Shown here one piece after another: positions 49,019-64,000 of a stretch of DNA of 64,000 bases. The position numbers were made by a program, and so were the translations under genes. The number at the start of each line of letters is the position of its first letter. Within the stretch, counting starts at the first letter, position 1. The DNA is from Pisaster brevispinus (taxonomy: Eukaryota; Echinodermata; Asteroidea; Forcipulatida; Asteriidae): contig JAMKCF010000014.1 in assembly GCA_023634235.1 (NCBI GenBank), positions 310,001 to 374,000 on the forward strand. The letters are read 5' to 3'. The notes under the pieces were generated by a model. That model saw only the letters and a program-made list of their open reading frames with translations, ran no database searches and was not told the origin of the DNA.

Positions 49019-52000
49019 CACAGTGGAAATTGATGAAAATTAGATAATAATGTTTTGATTTGCCAGAGTTTCCTGAAAGTGCTGTGTGTATTAATGGTAC
49101 ATGTAGTTTACATTTGAACCAAAAGTACAGACAGTGTGTACTCACAAGTTAGGGTACTGGCACATTGTACTATGTAAGTACGTACAGTATTTGTCTTAAT
49201 ACGCATGCATGTACATGTAGATACCTCCATGGTCTTACCATTTCCTTCCTCTATGGGCTTACCATAATTGTAGAAGGTCTGAACCCATATGATACTTATT
49301 TAAATGACGTGGTTAGCAAATTTGCAAATGTTTCATAATCCTTGGGGTGACATTGTAAGATTAGTATTCCCCATGGTTGGTGATTTGAGTGATGTACATG
49401 TATGTGTTTCACATTAAGCATGGATGAAGGAATTACGCACAATTTACACTGAATGTTAATTAGGACTTGGGACACACCTTTGCATTGATTTTAAAGCATT
49501 TTAAAGTGTGTGATTTGTGTGTTTGAAAGAGAGAACAAATGAAATCTTCAGTAAACCCCAATCACCCCAACCCTCCAAAATCCAACTGCAAGTTTTGTTT
49601 GATTTTGTTGTTCTAAGTGCACTAGTGAACTGATTATAAATGCTTTATATAGGATCAGGCATACCACCAAACATGGAGTCCAACAGTTTGGGTGTTAAGT
49701 TACTGTATGGTGTTGGACTGAGGACCGCACTTACTAAACTGATCATGCTTTACATGGGATCAGGCATACCACCAAAATCATAGTATAGCTGTTTGCAAAT
49801 TATAAATATAAGAACAAGGACTTGTTTTTCTTTCTTTCCTTCTGTCCTTTTTTTTTTGGGGGGGGGGTAGGACTTCATATCAAACTTTAACATGAAAAAT
49901 GTAATCAAAACCATTTAGAATGCCCCAGATTGCACCTACATGTAGTAAGGATTTTAAAACAAAGATAAACACCGGACCTCGTTTCAATTCAGTGTACTTA
50001 GGCCAAACATCCAAAATTTGGGTTCAGAATGCCCCACAGTTTTGAAAAATCCTGGGGAGCACCCTGATGTATATCTAGGGCATTGGAAATGCCAACGTTA
50101 TTGGTATATGGACAGTATAGTGTGTCATGCTATGCTTAAAGCATTAGCTACTTGGCATGCTGTACACCTCAGCATAGTAATAGTGCTGTGCTGAGTCATA
50201 ATTATTTGAAAGGGAGCAGACTATGTCCCATCAAATGATAGTTTTGTTTAGTCATTATGGATTACATGTAGCTGCGCTGTGTACACATAAACATGAATGG
50301 GATTTTGTGTGTTTCTAGACCAAGCATGACTTCATGATTAATTGTGTATTTCCAGCAGCAGTTATTACAGTTTCTGTGAATTGCAACCTCTATGTGCCCT
50401 TGAGCAGTTTGGAATCCTGTGCCCACATAATGTAAGCACATGTACACACTGATATTGATAAGCATACATGATATACATATGACACGTACTCACAATGTAC
50501 ATGTACATGCTTACAATGTGCATGTGTAATATCAAGGCACACATATTGGGTCATACAGGCCAAATTTACAACAAAGCAAACCACTGCATGTACTCTGAAA
50601 TTTTGAATTGTTGAGTTTCTTTGCGATCTGAGGCAGCCTGGCTTACTACCCTCTGTGATGCCCGCTCAACTCTAGCAGTGTTCCAGGCCAACTGAATCGC
50701 CTAAATTTTCAGTAAAGTCATATAGTTTTAAAATGCATGGCATAACATTACACATATTTAACACAGGACACTACTAGGGTTGATGTTGCTTGCCTCTTAG
50801 AGTGAATACCACATTTTTTACGGTAGCATACATGTCATGGTGACATGAGTAACGTTGTTTTTTTAAAATTCATTTTGTTTAATGAACGCAAAGTTGGTTT
50901 CATTTGCCAGAGTGTGTCATCAGCTATCCTGTTTTGGAACACCCTGTTTTACATACTGTTGATAGTAAGCGAGTTATTTAGACTAGTTGTTTTAATATTG
51001 AAAAGAGGACAAACTGTCTTCAGTGACAGCTAGTTCTAAATTCTCACTGAACCACTTGGGATTGATCAAGGCGTAACGTACCACCAGTGTCTTTGGAGCG
51101 TGATGTTTGTTGATGTGCAAACACAATATTTAGTTCAAATACCAATTTGTATTTGACTTGGTTCAGTTCATTAGACAACCTAATGTAATGTAGGCCTACC
51201 TTGTCTGTGGGAAACCCAATGATAAAAGATTGTTTCCATGGTATTTCAAGTAATATCTTTGCATCTTCCATGACCAAGGCTGTGATTGATTAACATTTAA
51301 ATATTTTTGTCGCAGTGGAGTGGTCTTGACCTTGTTTGCTAATTAGCATAATTAATTCAATTATTTCATCTGGCCGTGATGATAATCTTATCACACAAGA
51401 TCTGTACATTTTACAGAAGTACTGTTCAGATTGTAAACATGGGCAAATAGTCCATGTTATTTTTTGCCCTGGCATATTTAGGGCCTATCAAATGATGAAG
51501 CCTGGGCCTCACACATGGTTGATAAAATGTTGATTAATGATCATCTTCAAATAAATGGTAAAAACAAAACTTACAATAGATAGATAGGCCTAAATGGTGA
51601 ATTTGTGCGTTCTATCTTGATAAACTCACGTACTTTTAGAGTGGAGATAAATAAGAGCTAACCAAAAAGGACTGAAGTTGAAGTGAAACGAATTGAGCAT
51701 ACATGTATATTGCACAGTACATGTACTGTCTTTGTGTCAGACCTCATGCATTGTTCATAAATGCATCCTCAGCTCAGATATTCTGTATGCATTGACCCTT
51801 ATGCATCAATTGAATCTCTGTAGACAGGCATTATAAATGACATGAATCTATCTAGTATGGGATCTGTACTCCTACATTGTGTCTGTTAGTGTGCCATATT
51901 TTATCGGTTATAGACGCCTGTAATTTCATCCTTGAAAGGGTAGGGCCACTTTTCTGTAGGTAAAGACTTTTCATAATAATATTATAATATTATAATGTAA

Positions 52001-52107
52001 ATAAATTGTTTAAAGGATTACCAAGGTCACCATGAGTGAAACAGAGGCCAATGGTTTTAAAACACTAATGAAATACCAGTCAATGTAATTTATTGTATAC
52101 ATTGTAT

Positions 52108-52212
52108 TGTGGGTTGAACAAAGAAAAGTTGACTTGAGCAGGACTTGAACCTGTGACCTCCAGATTAACATGCTAGCGCTCCACCAACTGAGCTATCTAG
52201 CTCTATGTTGGT
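52108..52212 (-). mobile_element. SINE family C, copy 3 (tRNA-Asn-like head)
   Basis: On the minus strand 52206-52133 folds roughly as a tRNA: A box TAGCTCAGTTGGTGGAGCG, anticodon loop AUGUUAA (GUU, Asn) and B box GGTTCAAGTCC. The acceptor arm has at least two mismatches and the anticodon stem one. A tail GTCAACTTTTCTTTGTTCAA follows, shared with 46290. This is a SINE, not a functional tRNA gene. Confidence 0.75.
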
Positions 52213-52732
52213 GGTCTCTCTATTTTGTCGATATCTTTATTTGTATTGTGGTTAAATACCCACAGTACATGTGCTATTCATGCTCTATTATACATTGTGT
52301 AACTTGTGTAATTATTACTATTTTGTTAAATCCCTTATTTCAATGACAAAAAGTTATACGTATTTTCATTGAGACTTTGCACAAACGTTCTAGTTTCATG
52401 TATACATAACTCCTTCAAACATTTTCTATCTGCTTGTGAAAGTAATTATTGGAACCAGAAGTGGGCATGTTTTGTGATGTAATGATGTAACATTTATCAG
52501 CAGAATAAAATATTTTGAAATTACATGAAATGAAACTGAACAGCACTAAAATGAGCTCCAAAATGTTGAAGGGGTGTGGAGAGATTTTGTGACCTTTGAC
52601 CTACAGTTTACATGTACCTTGGATATAGTGCTATCAGTGTACTGGCAAGTTATTCTTTTGACTCTCTCTACAGTAGCAAGAGCCATAAAACCGTTGGGCT
52701 GGGTATGTCTCCGTCTTGGACCGCCGCCTATT

Positions 52733-63901
<11,169 letters not shown>

Positions 63902-64000
63902 GTATGTATACTCTAAATCCCTAGGTGTTCTAGCTATTCACTATTCCAGGATGGTCAGTGGAGTGTTGTGGGTTTGAATTCTGGTCTTGTCCTAACCCTA

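Larger units (their letters stand above)
42740..52670. other. Presumed TRIP12 intron 1 (about 10 kb)
   Basis: No coding exon could be supported. It contains three SINE copies (43404, 46290, 52108), hairpins at 43206 and 47082, an AG microsatellite at 48994 and poly-T/poly-G tracts near 44965-45012 and 49850-49868. Many scattered ACATGTA palindromes are also present. Confidence 0.55.

Noticed and set aside
52133..52206. Functional tRNA-Asn gene on the minus strand
   Set aside because: The acceptor and anticodon stems have mismatches, and the tail is shared with other SINE copies, so it is a tRNA-derived SINE.

Overview
The window is nuclear DNA of an animal. Genes are split by many GT-AG introns and introns are long. 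Mobile elements are numerous and mostly short and non-autonomous. The proteins are readily matched to animal families (TAF9, a SENP/Ulp1 protease, cullin-3, a rhodopsin-class GPCR, TRIP12). Intron density, protein similarity to vertebrate orthologues and the style of the repeats suggest an invertebrate deuterostome, most likely an echinoderm such as a sea star. That assignment is an inference made without a database search.

Layout. (1) 222-1943, plus strand: the last five coding exons of TAF9; the 5' part lies outside the window. (2) 4789-9055, minus strand: seven well-phased exons of a SUMO-protease (SENP/Ulp1, C48) gene, with a large disordered exon and the catalytic domain at the C-terminus. 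Its N-terminal exons are not settled; a candidate first coding exon lies at 12196-12249. (3) About 1 kb of divergent promoter separates it from CUL3. (4) 13248-30016, plus strand: a complete CUL3 gene of 20 coding exons and 752 codons. One intron is a textbook U12-type AT-AC intron, just upstream of the neddylation-site codons. (5) 30017-38001: repeat-rich intergenic DNA with a roughly 2.1 kb tandem-repeat element. (6) 38002-39021, minus strand: an intronless class A GPCR. (7) From about 42.4 kb to the window end, plus strand: TRIP12, with an inferred non-coding first exon, a roughly 10 kb first intron and 18 coding exons (966 codons) before the window cuts it off.

Three of the five genes act in ubiquitin-like pathways: SUMO removal (SENP), NEDD8-activated cullin-RING ubiquitination (CUL3) and HECT ubiquitination (TRIP12). 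I see no evidence of co-regulation beyond the divergent SENP/CUL3 promoter. CUL3 and TRIP12 are also near neighbours in human (2q36), so this may be an old linkage.

The non-genic part is the more unusual. Two foldback-type elements have long, internally repetitive inverted arms (10460-11416 and about 15836-17646). A six-copy MITE family has about 25 bp inverted ends. A snap-back MITE family includes one copy nested in another repeat. A tRNA-derived SINE family has an Asn-type anticodon loop. A 114-bp tandem array has single dispersed relatives. Both CUL3 and TRIP12 carry local duplications of an exon end together with its splice donor.
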